Shown here: positions 1 to 5,668 of the stretch, piece after piece | How the letters are laid out: the number at the start of each line of letters is the position of its first letter | How positions within the stretch are numbered: the first letter of the stretch is position 1 | Origin: CAYGBM01 sp964348225 | GTDB lineage: Bacteria; Patescibacteriota; Minisyncoccia; Minisyncoccales; CG1-02-41-26 | DNA: 12,939 nt | Direction: 5' to 3' | NCBI GenBank assembly: GCA_964348225.1 | Contig: CAYGBM010000007.1 | Span: 1-12,939 of the forward strand | The notes under the pieces: model-generated | Told to the model about the DNA's origin: nothing | The model's database searches: none | What the model saw: only the letters and a program-made list of their open reading frames with translations | Made by a program: the position numbers and the translations under genes

Positions 1-978
1 ATGGCAAAGATGGTTAAGCTTAAAAAAAGTTTTTCAATTATCTTGAATCCGATTGCTCCCTATAATTTTGACCCGACGGTTTTTAAACCCTCTCATTATC
101 CAGACCCTTTGAAATTTCACGAACCTGGCAGGTATTGGTTTGTTTTAAGATTAAATAACAAAATTTATGGAATTAAACTGGTTAATCAAGGAACAGTTCA
201 TAAGCCGAAAATTCAAGTTGTTATTTTTTCAAAAGCAAAACTCTCTAAAAAAGAAACAGAAGGCATTGTTAATGAAGTAAGTTATAGGTTTGAATTCCAA
301 CGAGATATTTCGAAATTCTTCAAGGAATTTAAAAACGATGAAGTTCTCTCACCCTTTATCAAAAGATGGTATGGCATGCACGGCAGTTGCTCGCAAGATA
401 TTTATGGGCTTTCAATGATAGCGATATTTTTACAAAACACTATTATAAAAAGAAGCGTTCAAATGACCAAAGCAATGTTGGAGAAATACGGCATTAAGGT
501 TCTATTTGACAATAAAGGAGTCTATTACTTCTGGCGACCAAAAGAGATGATAAGGATGTCAGAGCAAGAATTAAGGAATCTAAAAGTAGGTTATAGAGCT
601 AAATTATTTATTAAACTTTCAAAAACATTTGTTGAAGAAAAAATTGATGAACTAGAGTTAAGGAAATTGCCCGCAGACCAAGCCAAGCAGAGGCTGTTAA
701 AATTATATGGGGTTGGCCCTGAAACCGCCAGAATCTTATTGGTTGAGGCTTTGCATCACTATGATTTTTTTGAGCATGTTGCTCCTTGGCAGCAGAAAAT
801 TTATTCAAGGTTATTATTTGATAAAGAGCTTGTCTCAACAGATAAGATAATTCACTATATTAAGAATAGATGGGGTGAGTGGGCGAGTTTGGCAGCAAGC
901 TATATTTGGGAAGATATTTTTTGGCAGAGAGAAAGAGGGAAAAAAATAGGTTGGCTAGAAAAAGAAATTAGATTATAA
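1..978 (+). CDS. HhH-GPD-fold DNA glycosylase-like protein, probably lacking standard catalytic residues
   Basis: The 325-residue protein resembles the AlkA/OGG1 branch of helix-hairpin-helix DNA glycosylases, which excise damaged bases in base-excision repair. Seen: an N-terminal region of about 115 residues that could be the AlkA/OGG-type beta domain; a core start at 132-164 with QNT (145-147) at the place where this family has QQ or QNN; and a helix-hairpin-helix with GVGP at 237-240 followed by a hydrophobic helix. The family normally has a catalytic Asp in a PVD or PDD motif after that helix. Here the aligned residues are H259-V260-A261-P262, so the Asp is Ala. The OGG1 lysine position is Glu241. 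Asp255 is nearby but six residues early. It may bind DNA without cutting, or use different chemistry. The ATG is base 1, so the upstream region is unseen. The membrane-protein gene starts 13 bases after its stop, suggesting cotranscription. The fold call is fairly sure; activity is unknown. Confidence 0.7.
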   Translation: MAKMVKLKKSFSIILNPIAPYNFDPTVFKPSHYPDPLKFHEPGRYWFVLRLNNKIYGIKLVNQGTVHKPKIQVVIFSKAKLSKKETEGIVNEVSYRFEFQRDISKFFKEFKNDEVLSPFIKRWYGMHGSCSQDIYGLSMIAIFLQNTIIKRSVQMTKAMLEKYGIKVLFDNKGVYYFWRPKEMIRMSEQELRNLKVGYRAKLFIKLSKTFVEEKIDELELRKLPADQAKQRLLKLYGVGPETARILLVEALHHYDFFEHVAPWQQKIYSRLLFDKELVSTDKIIHYIKNRWGEWASLAASYIWEDIFWQRERGKKIGWLEKEIRL

Positions 979-991
979 TTAAAAAAGATGT

Positions 992-1417
992 ATGAAAGAA
1001 AGCAAATCATCAAAGAAAGAACCACTCAAAGTTATAGAGCCCAATCCCAAGCCGGTACGATTGTTTTTCTTTGTGGCTGGCATAGTCGCCACAGTTGCTT
1101 ACAGAATAATTATTGTTTTGAATTGGTACAGCCCTTTGTGGGTTAAGATTTCCTGGTATGTTGGCACAATAGGTTTTATTCTTTATTTTGGCCACCGCTT
1201 TAATGTTGCAAAAAAGAGGGCAAAGCTGGTGAGCGATTACAAGCTAATTGAGGCAGTAGAAAAAGCCGAGCGCATTGAGCCCCAAAAGAAACTAGCCCTT
1301 AATTACTTGGTCAAAACCAGCCTAACCTCAAAATCAAGATGGAACTCAGCTGTTATCTTTGGCCTTTCCGCCATCGCCCTAATCGTTGGCATTATAATTG
1401 ACATTTGGAGCCTCTAG
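992..1417 (+). CDS. Small three-helix membrane protein of unknown function
   Basis: This 141-residue protein is not recognised. Three hydrophobic stretches look like transmembrane helices: about 22-43, 49-67 and 117-139. The first 20 residues are Lys/Ser/Pro-rich and probably cytosolic. A charged amphipathic segment (about 71-105, rich in Lys, Glu and Arg) separates helices two and three. No catalytic motif, signal-peptidase site or cysteine pair is visible. The gene follows the glycosylase-like gene by 13 bases with only a weak A-rich ribosome site, which suggests one transcript. An ATG at 988 is in another frame and leads nowhere. Coding status rests on length, coherent helices and tight spacing. 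The function cannot be stated. Confidence 0.7.
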   Translation: MKESKSSKKEPLKVIEPNPKPVRLFFFVAGIVATVAYRIIIVLNWYSPLWVKISWYVGTIGFILYFGHRFNVAKKRAKLVSDYKLIEAVEKAERIEPQKKLALNYLVKTSLTSKSRWNSAVIFGLSAIALIVGIIIDIWSL

Positions 1418-1420
1418 AAA

Positions 1421-1428
1421 AGGAGGGG
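1421..1428 (+). promoter_or_regulatory. Orphan Shine-Dalgarno-like AGGAGGGG
   Basis: A near-perfect anti-16S complement lies four bases after the membrane-protein stop codon. No ATG, GTG or TTG follows at normal spacing; the nearest in-frame candidates for the cupin are GTG 1452 and ATG 1461, both too far. Either the cupin has a longer unusual leader or the site is unused. Confidence 0.35.
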
Positions 1429-1499
1429 AAAAGTTCTTTAAAAAAGGTATTGTGTTCGTTATGGCAGTAAACCAAGTCAAAATCAGAGAGGGATTGACA

Positions 1500-1850
1500 A
1501 TGGAAAAAGATATGAAGAGATTGATAAAATACCCTGGAGATGAGATAGTTGTCCCTTGTCCCTGCGGTGAGAGCCACCGTTTTTTTACCGTTGAAGACGG
1601 AGGTGAATTAGGCCTTCATGTTACATCAATTTGTGGTGCTGAGTCACATAAGCATGGGACGATAACGGAACTATATTATGTCTTAGAAGGGACAGGTGAA
1701 ATAGAGCTAGATGGGGAAAGATTCGAAGTTTACCCAGGGACTGTTATCCTTATTCCACCAGGCTTTGTCCATAGAGGAATTGGTAACTTTAAAGTGATTG
1801 TCGCTTATAATCATCCCGAACTTCATCAGTCGGATGTGGTGCACGTCTAA
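1500..1850 (+). CDS. Single-domain cupin protein, metal-binding type
   Basis: A 116-residue cupin, a small beta-barrel fold found in isomerases, dioxygenases and sugar or ligand-binding proteins; the substrate cannot be told. Cupin motif 1 is clear: His50, His52 and Glu57 ahead of LYYVLEGTG. Motif 2 is also clear: G80, then IPPG at 85-88 and His91. The four metal ligands His/His/Glu/His are therefore all present. An unusual CPCGESH at 20-26 puts two cysteines and a histidine before the barrel. I chose ATG 1500 because GAGAGGGA lies about seven bases upstream and the protein then begins just before the fold. ATG 1461 would add 13 residues and has a poorer ribosome site. A hairpin follows at 1878. 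Family assignment is firm; role unknown. Confidence 0.85.
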   Translation: MEKDMKRLIKYPGDEIVVPCPCGESHRFFTVEDGGELGLHVTSICGAESHKHGTITELYYVLEGTGEIELDGERFEVYPGTVILIPPGFVHRGIGNFKVIVAYNHPELHQSDVVHV

Positions 1851-1877
1851 TAATACACACGGTTCTTCCTTATTGCG

Positions 1878-1901
1878 TAGGTCGCCTTCCCAGGCGACCT
1901 A
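1878..1901 (+). terminator. Hairpin after the cupin gene, likely terminator
   Basis: Nine-base perfect stem TAGGTCGCC / GGCGACCTA with a six-base loop, 27 bases past the cupin stop. The following bases (ATCTTATTG) are only weakly T-rich, so termination efficiency is uncertain. Confidence 0.55.
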
Positions 1902-1907
1902 ATCTTA

Positions 1908-1936
1908 TTGCAATTCCCCAAATTTTTTGGTATGAT
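1908..1936 (+). promoter_or_regulatory. Sigma70-type promoter for the tRNA-Asp transcript
   Basis: TTGCAA (1908-1913), a 17-base spacer and TATGAT (1931-1936). A TG two bases upstream of the -10 box makes it an extended -10. The predicted start is near 1943, giving a leader of about 77 bases before the tRNA. Confidence 0.6.
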
Positions 1937-1948
1937 TCGTCAATGAAA

Positions 1949-2016
1949 GCCCACTTTCACTTCGTTTCGGTGGGCATAAGAGCGAGTAAGATTCACTTCG
2001 TTCGTTAACTCGCTCT
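1949..2016 (+). repeat. Two hairpins sharing a TTCACTTCGTT loop motif in the tRNA leader
   Basis: Hairpin 1 pairs GCCCAC (1949-1954) with GTGGGC (1970-1975). Hairpin 2 pairs AGAGCGAGT (1979-1987) with ACTCGCTCT (2008-2016). Both loops contain TTCACTTCGTT(T)CG, so the two look like related copies. ACTTCGTT-like pieces recur at about 2292-2300 and 2331-2338. They lie between the promoter and the tRNA and could be processed off the precursor. Confidence 0.6.
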
Positions 2017-2019
2017 AAT

Positions 2020-2095
2020 GCGGGTGTGGTCTAGCCCGGTTTAAGACACGGCACTGTCACTGCCGAGATCACGGGTTCAAATCCCGTCACCCGCG
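2020..2095 (+). tRNA. tRNA-Asp (anticodon GTC)
   Basis: All four arms fold. Acceptor GCGGGTG (2020-2026) pairs with CACCCGC (2088-2094). The D stem is GTCT (2029-2032) with AGAC (2044-2047). The anticodon stem is CGGCA (2049-2053) with TGCCG (2061-2065), with loop CTGTCAC giving GTC at 2056-2058. The T stem is ACGGG/CCCGT with loop TTCAAAT. The unpaired base before the CCA position is G2095, as expected for Asp. The genome does not encode CCA here (the next bases are CAAAA), so a CCA-adding enzyme is needed. It decodes GAC and GAU. Confidence 0.95.
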
Positions 2096-2097
2096 CA

Positions 2098-2139
2098 AAA
2101 ATACAAAATACCTATCTGCAGATAGGTATTTTGTATTTT
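2098..2139 (+). terminator. Perfect 42-bp palindrome after tRNA-Asp, probable bidirectional terminator
   Basis: The sequence equals its own reverse complement, centred on CTGCAG between 2118 and 2119, with A-rich left and T-rich right arms. It starts three bases after the tRNA and ends in TTTT, so it can terminate in both directions. Confidence 0.75.
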
Positions 2140-2140
2140 C

Positions 2141-2158
2141 GTGATGGGATTTGAACCT
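2141..2158 (-). repeat. Inverted tRNA T-arm-like fragment
   Basis: Read on the minus strand, 2157-2143 gives GGTTCAAATCCCATC, matching the tRNA-Asp T arm with one G-to-A change; CAC follows in both. With the palindrome between them, this forms a larger inverted arrangement. No complete minus-strand tRNA could be folded. Confidence 0.6.
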
Positions 2159-2189
2159 AAGATAGGGGTCGGGGAAGAAGGATTCTCCC

Positions 2190-2289
2190 CGGGTGGCTGC
2201 AATATTAAAACCGAGGGGTTTTAAGGAGCGGTGTTAGACGAGCGAAGCGAGTCATGCCGCGACGGGTTCTAATCCCGTCACCCGCGCCA
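2190..2289 (+). pseudogene. tRNA-like remnant with intact 3' end and encoded CCA
   Basis: The T arm at 2261-2279 (stem GACGGG/CCCGTC), acceptor strand CACCCGC (2279-2285), G2286 and CCA (2287-2289) repeat the tRNA-Asp 3' end with one change in the T loop (C instead of A) and an added CCA. At the 5' side only CGGGTG (2190-2195) could pair with the acceptor. Between them are a TTAAAACC/GGTTTTAA hairpin (2205-2222) and a GAC-GTC hairpin with GAGCGAAGCGAG. No anticodon arm with T33 and a seven-base loop can be formed. I read it as a broken or rearranged tRNA copy. An aberrant functional tRNA is possible but less likely. Confidence 0.5.
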
Positions 2290-2352
2290 TACTTCGTTTC
2301 TGCCTTTGCTAAAGCTTCGGCGGATAAAAAAACTTCGTAATGGCAAGCCAAT

Positions 2353-2385
2353 AACCAAAACAACCCTCTGGGGGTTGTTTTGGTT
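2353..2385 (+). terminator. Strong hairpin terminator upstream of the Nudix gene
   Basis: A 14-base perfect stem, AACCAAAACAACCC (2353-2366) with its complement (2372-2385), and loop TCTGG. It is followed within 10 bases by ATTTTTTA. It ends the tRNA-like region and insulates the next promoter. Confidence 0.75.
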
Positions 2386-2401
2386 TAGATTAATTTTTTA
2401 G

Positions 2402-2430
2402 TTGAAGAGTCGTAGAAATAGTTATATGAT
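2402..2430 (+). promoter_or_regulatory. Promoter for the Nudix gene, giving an almost leaderless mRNA
   Basis: TTGAAG (2402-2407), a 17-base spacer and TATGAT (2425-2430). A start about seven bases downstream would be near 2437, only five bases before the ATG at 2442. Confidence 0.5.
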
Positions 2431-2441
2431 GAAAGGGGAGT

Positions 2442-2993
2442 ATGAAAATTACAAAGAGAGAAACAATTTTTGAGGGGAAGTTTGTTAGGGTTGTGGCTAA
2501 GCACTTTGAGACAGATGATGGTAAAAAGGGTATATGGGAAACAGTTGAATTGCAAAACTCTAATAAGAAAGCGGTATCGATTTTTGCTTTAACCAAAGCA
2601 AAAGAAGTAATTGTTATAAAGATTTACAGGGTTCCTCTTGAATGTTATGTTTTAGAGTTGCCTGGCGGCAATTGCGACAAAGAGGAGGAAAGTGAGGAGG
2701 AAACAACCAGGAGAGAGCTTTTGGAAGAAACCGGATATCAGGCAAAAAAGCTTATCCGTGTTTTTACCAGCACCTCTGATATGTCTTTGATTGATGAAGA
2801 AATTATTTACTTTTTTGCCCCTGATGTTGAATTTATAGGAAAAACCAATACTGATGATGCTGAAGAGATTGAGGTCATCAAAGTACCAATTCAAAAGTTA
2901 GTTGATATTGCTTTAAATCCTCCTTCAGGCGTAAAAATAGCTTTTGATTTATTGCCGTTGCTACCTGTACTACAAAAAAAGAATTTGATATAA
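2442..2993 (+). CDS. Nudix hydrolase, ADP-ribose pyrophosphatase-like
   Basis: A 183-residue Nudix protein. These enzymes hydrolyse nucleoside diphosphates linked to another group, using Mg2+ bound by the Nudix box. The box spans residues 75-99: GG at 75-76, an acidic run, then RELLEETGY at 91-99 carrying the metal-binding glutamates. It is one residue longer than the canonical spacing between the Gly and the first Glu. The N-terminal KRETIFEGKFVRV segment and length fit the ADP-ribose pyrophosphatase (NudF-like) subgroup. The usual downstream SPG motif is replaced by TSDMSLIDEE (111-120), so the substrate is not certain. AGGGGAG lies very close to the ATG (2442). It has its own promoter at 2402 and is followed by another promoter at 3002, so it is probably a single-gene unit in the cytosol. 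Confidence 0.88.
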   Translation: MKITKRETIFEGKFVRVVAKHFETDDGKKGIWETVELQNSNKKAVSIFALTKAKEVIVIKIYRVPLECYVLELPGGNCDKEEESEEETTRRELLEETGYQAKKLIRVFTSTSDMSLIDEEIIYFFAPDVEFIGKTNTDDAEEIEVIKVPIQKLVDIALNPPSGVKIAFDLLPLLPVLQKKNLI

Positions 2994-3001
2994 AATTTGG
3001 C

Positions 3002-3029
3002 TTGACAGACTAAATTAACTGTTTAAGAT
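3002..3029 (+). promoter_or_regulatory. Strong promoter for the 368-residue unknown gene
   Basis: Consensus TTGACA (3002-3007), a 16-base spacer and TAAGAT (3024-3029). The predicted start is near 3036, leaving a leader of about 64 bases. Confidence 0.65.
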
Positions 3030-3070
3030 GATATTAGCTATTTGACTGTTCCTATTTCACCCTTTTTAAT

Positions 3071-3094
3071 GTGCCCTGGAGGCACTAAAGGAGG
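3071..3094 (+). promoter_or_regulatory. Leader hairpin and strong ribosome binding site
   Basis: GTGCC (3071-3075) pairs with GGCAC (3081-3085), loop CTGGA, three bases before AGGAGG (3089-3094). The ribosome site is five bases from ATG 3100 and settles that start. The small hairpin stays clear of the ribosome site. Confidence 0.6.
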
Positions 3095-3099
3095 ATGTC

Positions 3100-4206
3100 A
3101 TGAAATCCCTGGAGGGTTTGTTGGCAAATACAGGCAGAGCAGTAAGAATTAGGCAGTTAGTTAAGATTGCCAGAGATACAGAATCTCCTGAAAAGGCAGA
3201 TTCAGAGGCTAGGCAGTTAGAATTTCCCCTTACTTTTGCAAGGGAGACTAGGTTATTGGCTACCATAAAGCGAGACCATCCTAAGGAATTTTGGGCCAGA
3301 ATCGATCAATGGCTTAAACAAGCCTCGGATGTAAAAGAACGAGTTTTTTCTTGCGAGCTTGGTCCGCGGAGTACAGGAGAGCTTGTTGCTTTGGGAGAGT
3401 TATCTTTTAGACCGAACCCATTCCTACCCCCTATTTTTTGGGATTTTGAACTTCGGGATGATGAAGAATCTCTGTTTTCTAGCGACAGGGAAAAGCCACT
3501 TTCTGAAGAAGCAAGGATTGTGGGAATTTTTTGTACTCTAACCGATAGCTCCAGCTCATTGCCAGTTGATCTTTTAGTTGATCTCTGGCGCAATAATTTT
3601 GGCGAGAGAGTAGTGACTTTTAAGAGGCGCTTTGAGGATGGTTATGAGATACATTGGACGCGCATAATCCCTGAAAAAGAAGATGGAGAGAGGTACAAAC
3701 GGGTAGTGGTTAAATACAATAAACCTGAATTACGGCCATGTGAGGAGGCGGTTTTTAAGAAACTGGACCCAAAAGAAAGAAATCTCTTGGGGATTGAAGA
3801 GCCAGACGTATTTTGTCTATCACTTTTATCCAGAGTTGGGTATGTAGTATTTCTGGAAGGAATGGGGACGAAAAAGCTGGTTTTTTCTATAAAAACCTTC
3901 TATCAGTTTTCAAATCTCTTCCATGAGGGGGCCAGAAGGTGTGATAGAGCATATGAAGGAAGTGATCCGCGTTGGCTTCGGTCTGGGTTCCCTTTGATGA
4001 TTGTTCCAGAGTTATGTGAGTCTTTAAGTCACATTGAGACAACAGAGTGTGCCTTGCAAGAGGAACTATGGAGAATCTTTGCCTCTTGTTCTCCTATCAT
4101 TGATGGGGGAGCGACGCTTTGGAAGCTTTTTGGCTTCAGGTCGGAAAGTACCAGCATTTACAACACAGACTTTGCGACAATGTTGGTGCCACCGTCTAAA
4201 TCCTAA
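3100..4206 (+). CDS. Unrecognised 368-residue soluble protein
   Basis: I do not recognise this protein. It has no signal peptide, no convincing transmembrane helix and no nucleotide-binding, nuclease or DNA-binding motif that I can name. Seen: a helical charged N-terminus (1-85, rich in Arg, Lys and Glu); a Pro/aromatic segment FRPNPFLPPIFWDF (102-115); an acidic Ser-rich stretch (about 119-135); a beta-like middle (about 165-205); and eight cysteines scattered through the chain. It is richer in Arg and Ser and poorer in Lys than its neighbours, and uses more CG-containing Arg codons, which could mean a foreign or fast-evolving origin. The start is secured by AGGAGG five bases before the ATG. 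With its own strong promoter and a downstream hairpin at 4254 it looks like a well-expressed single-gene unit. The reading frame is sound; the function is open. Confidence 0.75.
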   Translation: MKSLEGLLANTGRAVRIRQLVKIARDTESPEKADSEARQLEFPLTFARETRLLATIKRDHPKEFWARIDQWLKQASDVKERVFSCELGPRSTGELVALGELSFRPNPFLPPIFWDFELRDDEESLFSSDREKPLSEEARIVGIFCTLTDSSSSLPVDLLVDLWRNNFGERVVTFKRRFEDGYEIHWTRIIPEKEDGERYKRVVVKYNKPELRPCEEAVFKKLDPKERNLLGIEEPDVFCLSLLSRVGYVVFLEGMGTKKLVFSIKTFYQFSNLFHEGARRCDRAYEGSDPRWLRSGFPLMIVPELCESLSHIETTECALQEELWRIFASCSPIIDGGATLWKLFGFRSESTSIYNTDFATMLVPPSKS

Positions 4207-4226
4207 ATAATTATACAAAAGGCTAA

Positions 4227-4406
4227 GAAAAAAAATTAGGAACAGTTAGTGATATAGGGGTTGTGTCAACTCTAAGCACTACCCCTATTTATAATACAAG
4301 ATTATCTAGATGTGTGGGTTCAAATGAATTCCAGATTAAAAACAAAGGTTTTAAAATCATTGAAAAATATCTAAAACAAGCATATGATAAAAATGAAGCA
4401 GGGTAA
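4227..4406 (+). other. Possible remnant reading frame in the 4207-4423 spacer
   Basis: After a stop at 4224 the frame stays open for 59 codons to TAA 4404-4406 with no ATG. The best starts are GTG 4263 or GTG 4314, neither with a clear ribosome site. The C-terminal end (EFQIKNKGFKIIEKYLKQAY) reads like real protein, but the 4254 hairpin sits inside it. It may be the tail of a decayed gene or chance. Apart from this and the hairpin I see nothing in the spacer. Confidence 0.2.
4254..4288 (+). terminator. Terminator-like hairpin after the unknown gene
   Basis: ATAGGGGT (4254-4261) pairs with ACCCCTAT (4281-4288). GTG/CAC extends the stem after a T-T mismatch. It is followed by TTATAAT. It lies 47 bases past the stop at 4206. 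Confidence 0.6.
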
Positions 4407-4413
4407 GACAGGA

Positions 4414-4451
4414 TAATAAAACCATGGCTTGTTGTTTTTGTGAAATTGATT
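4414..4451 (+). repeat. 38-bp direct repeat, upstream copy
   Basis: Identical over 38 bases to 5175-5212, offset 761. It contains the ATG and first nine codons of the HIT gene plus ten bases upstream. Identity stops abruptly on both sides: A versus T at 4413/5174 and T versus C at 4452/5213. Confidence 0.95.
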
Positions 4452-4483
4452 TTGGAATACTCAAGAATTTAGCGAATTACAGC

Positions 4484-4504
4484 GGGGAGGTTTTCCCCAA
4501 TTTT
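4484..4504 (+). terminator. Small terminator-like hairpin within the truncated HIT copy
   Basis: GGGGA (4484-4488) pairs with TCCCC (4494-4498), loop GGTTT, followed by AATTTT. It lies just upstream of the NYN promoter and could insulate it from upstream transcription. Confidence 0.5.
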
Positions 4505-4508
4505 GCTA

Positions 4509-4536
4509 TTGACAAAATGATTTTATTCTGTAAAAT
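4509..4536 (+). promoter_or_regulatory. Strong promoter for the NYN gene
   Basis: Consensus TTGACA (4509-4514), a 16-base spacer and TAAAAT (4531-4536). The predicted start is near 4543, about 44 bases before the ATG. Confidence 0.7.
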
Positions 4537-4549
4537 TATAGTATAAACG

Positions 4550-4580
4550 CCCCAGCCAACCGCAAGGTCCGCTGGGGTTT
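4550..4580 (+). promoter_or_regulatory. 5' leader hairpin with GNRA loop before the NYN gene
   Basis: CCCCAGC (4550-4556) pairs with GCTGGGG (4571-4577). Inside, ACC-GCAA-GGT (4559-4568) makes a second helix capped by a GCAA tetraloop. TTT follows. No Shine-Dalgarno separates it from ATG 4587, so the hairpin sits where a ribosome site would be. It could be an attenuator or a stability element. Confidence 0.6.
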
Positions 4581-4586
4581 CTAATT

Positions 4587-5177
4587 ATGCAAACAATACT
4601 TTTTATTGACGGAGAAAATTTTATTAAAAAATTACAGGCAGTTTTAAAACAAGAAGAACAAACAGTTATTGAGGCCTATCTTTATAATTTTAAAGGATTA
4701 ATTGATAAAGTTTTACAAGGAATAACAATTGATAAAAAGATATTTTATTTTGCTCGTTTGAAAGAACATCCTGAAACAAGAGAAAAGTCCCGTCAACTTA
4801 TTGAATCTCAAAGGCGATTAAAACGACATTTAGAAGAACAAGGGTTTACAGTAATCTTGTCGGGTAGAGTTAGAGGACAAACAGAAAAGACATTCAATGG
4901 CAAGGAAGTATTAGTTTTCAAGGAAAAAGGCGTGGATGTTAAAATAGCAGTTGATATGGTGAAAGATGCCTGCGATGGTAAATTGAAAACAGCGATTATT
5001 GGAAGCTCTGATTCAGATCTACAACCCGCGATTGCGGAGTTGAAAAACAGAGATGTAGAGCGCATTTATTTAGGTTTTGAAGATTCTCCAAATAAGGGGA
5101 TGACTTTTACAACCAATCGTACTATTCTTATTAGAAATTCAGAAGTGCTGGAGTTTGTTCCGAAAACTTTAGTTTAA
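4587..5177 (+). CDS. NYN-domain (PIN-like) ribonuclease
   Basis: A 196-residue protein of the NYN/LabA/DUF88 group, PIN-like Mg2+-dependent nucleases thought to cut RNA. Seen: FIDGENF (6-12) with Asp8 and Asn11 opening the fold; KGVDVKIAVDMVKDA (114-128) with Asp117 and Asp123; and IIGSSDSDLQPAI (137-149) with Asp142 and Asp144. These acidic residues match the expected active-site cluster, so it is probably active. A Lys/Arg-rich helix at 63-83 may contact RNA. No membrane segment is present. It has its own promoter and structured leader but no Shine-Dalgarno. Its TAA stop is the first three bases of the downstream 38-bp repeat, and the HIT gene begins seven bases later, so the two are likely cotranscribed. 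The RNA target cannot be predicted. Confidence 0.85.
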   Translation: MQTILFIDGENFIKKLQAVLKQEEQTVIEAYLYNFKGLIDKVLQGITIDKKIFYFARLKEHPETREKSRQLIESQRRLKRHLEEQGFTVILSGRVRGQTEKTFNGKEVLVFKEKGVDVKIAVDMVKDACDGKLKTAIIGSSDSDLQPAIAELKNRDVERIYLGFEDSPNKGMTFTTNRTILIRNSEVLEFVPKTLV

Positions 5178-5212
5178 TAAAACCATGGCTTGTTGTTTTT
5201 GTGAAATTGATT
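5175..5212 (+). repeat. 38-bp direct repeat, downstream copy at the intact HIT gene
   Basis: Exact match to 4414-4451. It starts at the TAA stop of the NYN gene and runs into codon 10 of the HIT gene. Confidence 0.95.
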
Positions 5213-5601
5213 CTGAGAGGACAAAGATTGTTGAGGAAGGGGAAAAGGTTTTTGTTTGCTTGAGCAACCCCCGGTTGATGAGGGGGCATCTTTTGGTGAT
5301 TCCCAAGAGGCATATTGAGCGTATCTCGGAAATGGAGGAAGATGAAATAAAAGAAGTTTTTGAGATGCTTTTGAAATATCAAGGGCTTATACTTGAGAGA
5401 ATTGCTTCTGGCTGCGATATCAGGCGCAATTATCGTCCCTTTATGAAAGAAAATGGGGTGAAAGTGAACCATTTGCATTTTCATTTACTGCCAAGAGAGC
5501 CTAAGGACGAGCTTTTCCAAAAATCAATGATTCACGAAAAAGAAATTTTTAAGGATTTAACTCCTGAAGAAATAGAAAGCATTTTGGCAAAATTAAAATA
5601 A
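5185..5601 (+). CDS. HIT-family nucleotide hydrolase or transferase
   Basis: A 138-residue histidine-triad protein. This superfamily cleaves nucleoside phosphoramidates, dinucleoside polyphosphates or similar nucleotide conjugates through a histidine-AMP intermediate. Seen: CxxC at Cys3/Cys6, usual for zinc-binding bacterial HIT proteins; GHLLVIPKRH at 34-43; and the triad H96-L-H98-F-H100 followed by LLPR. The region before the triad (RNYRPFMKENGVKVN) differs from the common NxGxxxGQ pattern, so it need not be a standard HinT. The C-terminal third is acidic and helical. The start is the ATG after AATAAAACC with no ribosome site, seven bases after the NYN stop, consistent with translational coupling. 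The same start is duplicated upstream at 4424. It is followed at once by a palindromic terminator. Confidence 0.9.
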   Translation: MACCFCEIDSERTKIVEEGEKVFVCLSNPRLMRGHLLVIPKRHIERISEMEEDEIKEVFEMLLKYQGLILERIASGCDIRRNYRPFMKENGVKVNHLHFHLLPREPKDELFQKSMIHEKEIFKDLTPEEIESILAKLK

Positions 5602-5603
5602 TT

Positions 5604-5640
5604 ACAGAAAATACACGGGTCGGACCCGTGTATTTTCTGT
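5604..5640 (+). terminator. Near-perfect 37-bp palindromic terminator after the HIT gene
   Basis: An 18-base arm on each side of a single central G (5622), beginning ACAGAAAATACACGGG, two bases past the HIT stop and followed by GTATTTT. The inner stem is GC-rich and the outer arms A/T-rich, so it should work in both directions. Confidence 0.8.
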
Positions 5641-5668
5641 GTATTTTAAGTTTTAAGTTATATGTTAT

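Larger units (their letters stand above)
4424..4546 (+). pseudogene. Truncated copy of the HIT-family gene start
   Basis: Begins MACCFCEID exactly like the intact gene at 5185, including the CxxC. It then diverges to unrelated residues and stops at 4544-4546 after 40 codons. It lacks GHLLVIPKRH and the HIT triad. A terminator-like hairpin and the NYN promoter lie inside it, so it is very unlikely to make a working HIT protein. Confidence 0.75.

Noticed and set aside
2190..2289. Selenocysteine or long-variable-arm tRNA
   Set aside because: Only six acceptor pairs form with a mismatch, and no anticodon loop with T33 and a suitable anticodon could be built.
3306..3593. 95-residue minus-strand frame opposite the unknown gene
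   Set aside because: It is Ser/Arg-rich and antisense to a frame with a promoter and a perfect ribosome site, so it is probably a shadow.
4263..4406. Functional gene from GTG 4263
   Set aside because: No ribosome site, it overlaps the terminator-like hairpin, and it is only 47 codons; kept only as a possible remnant.
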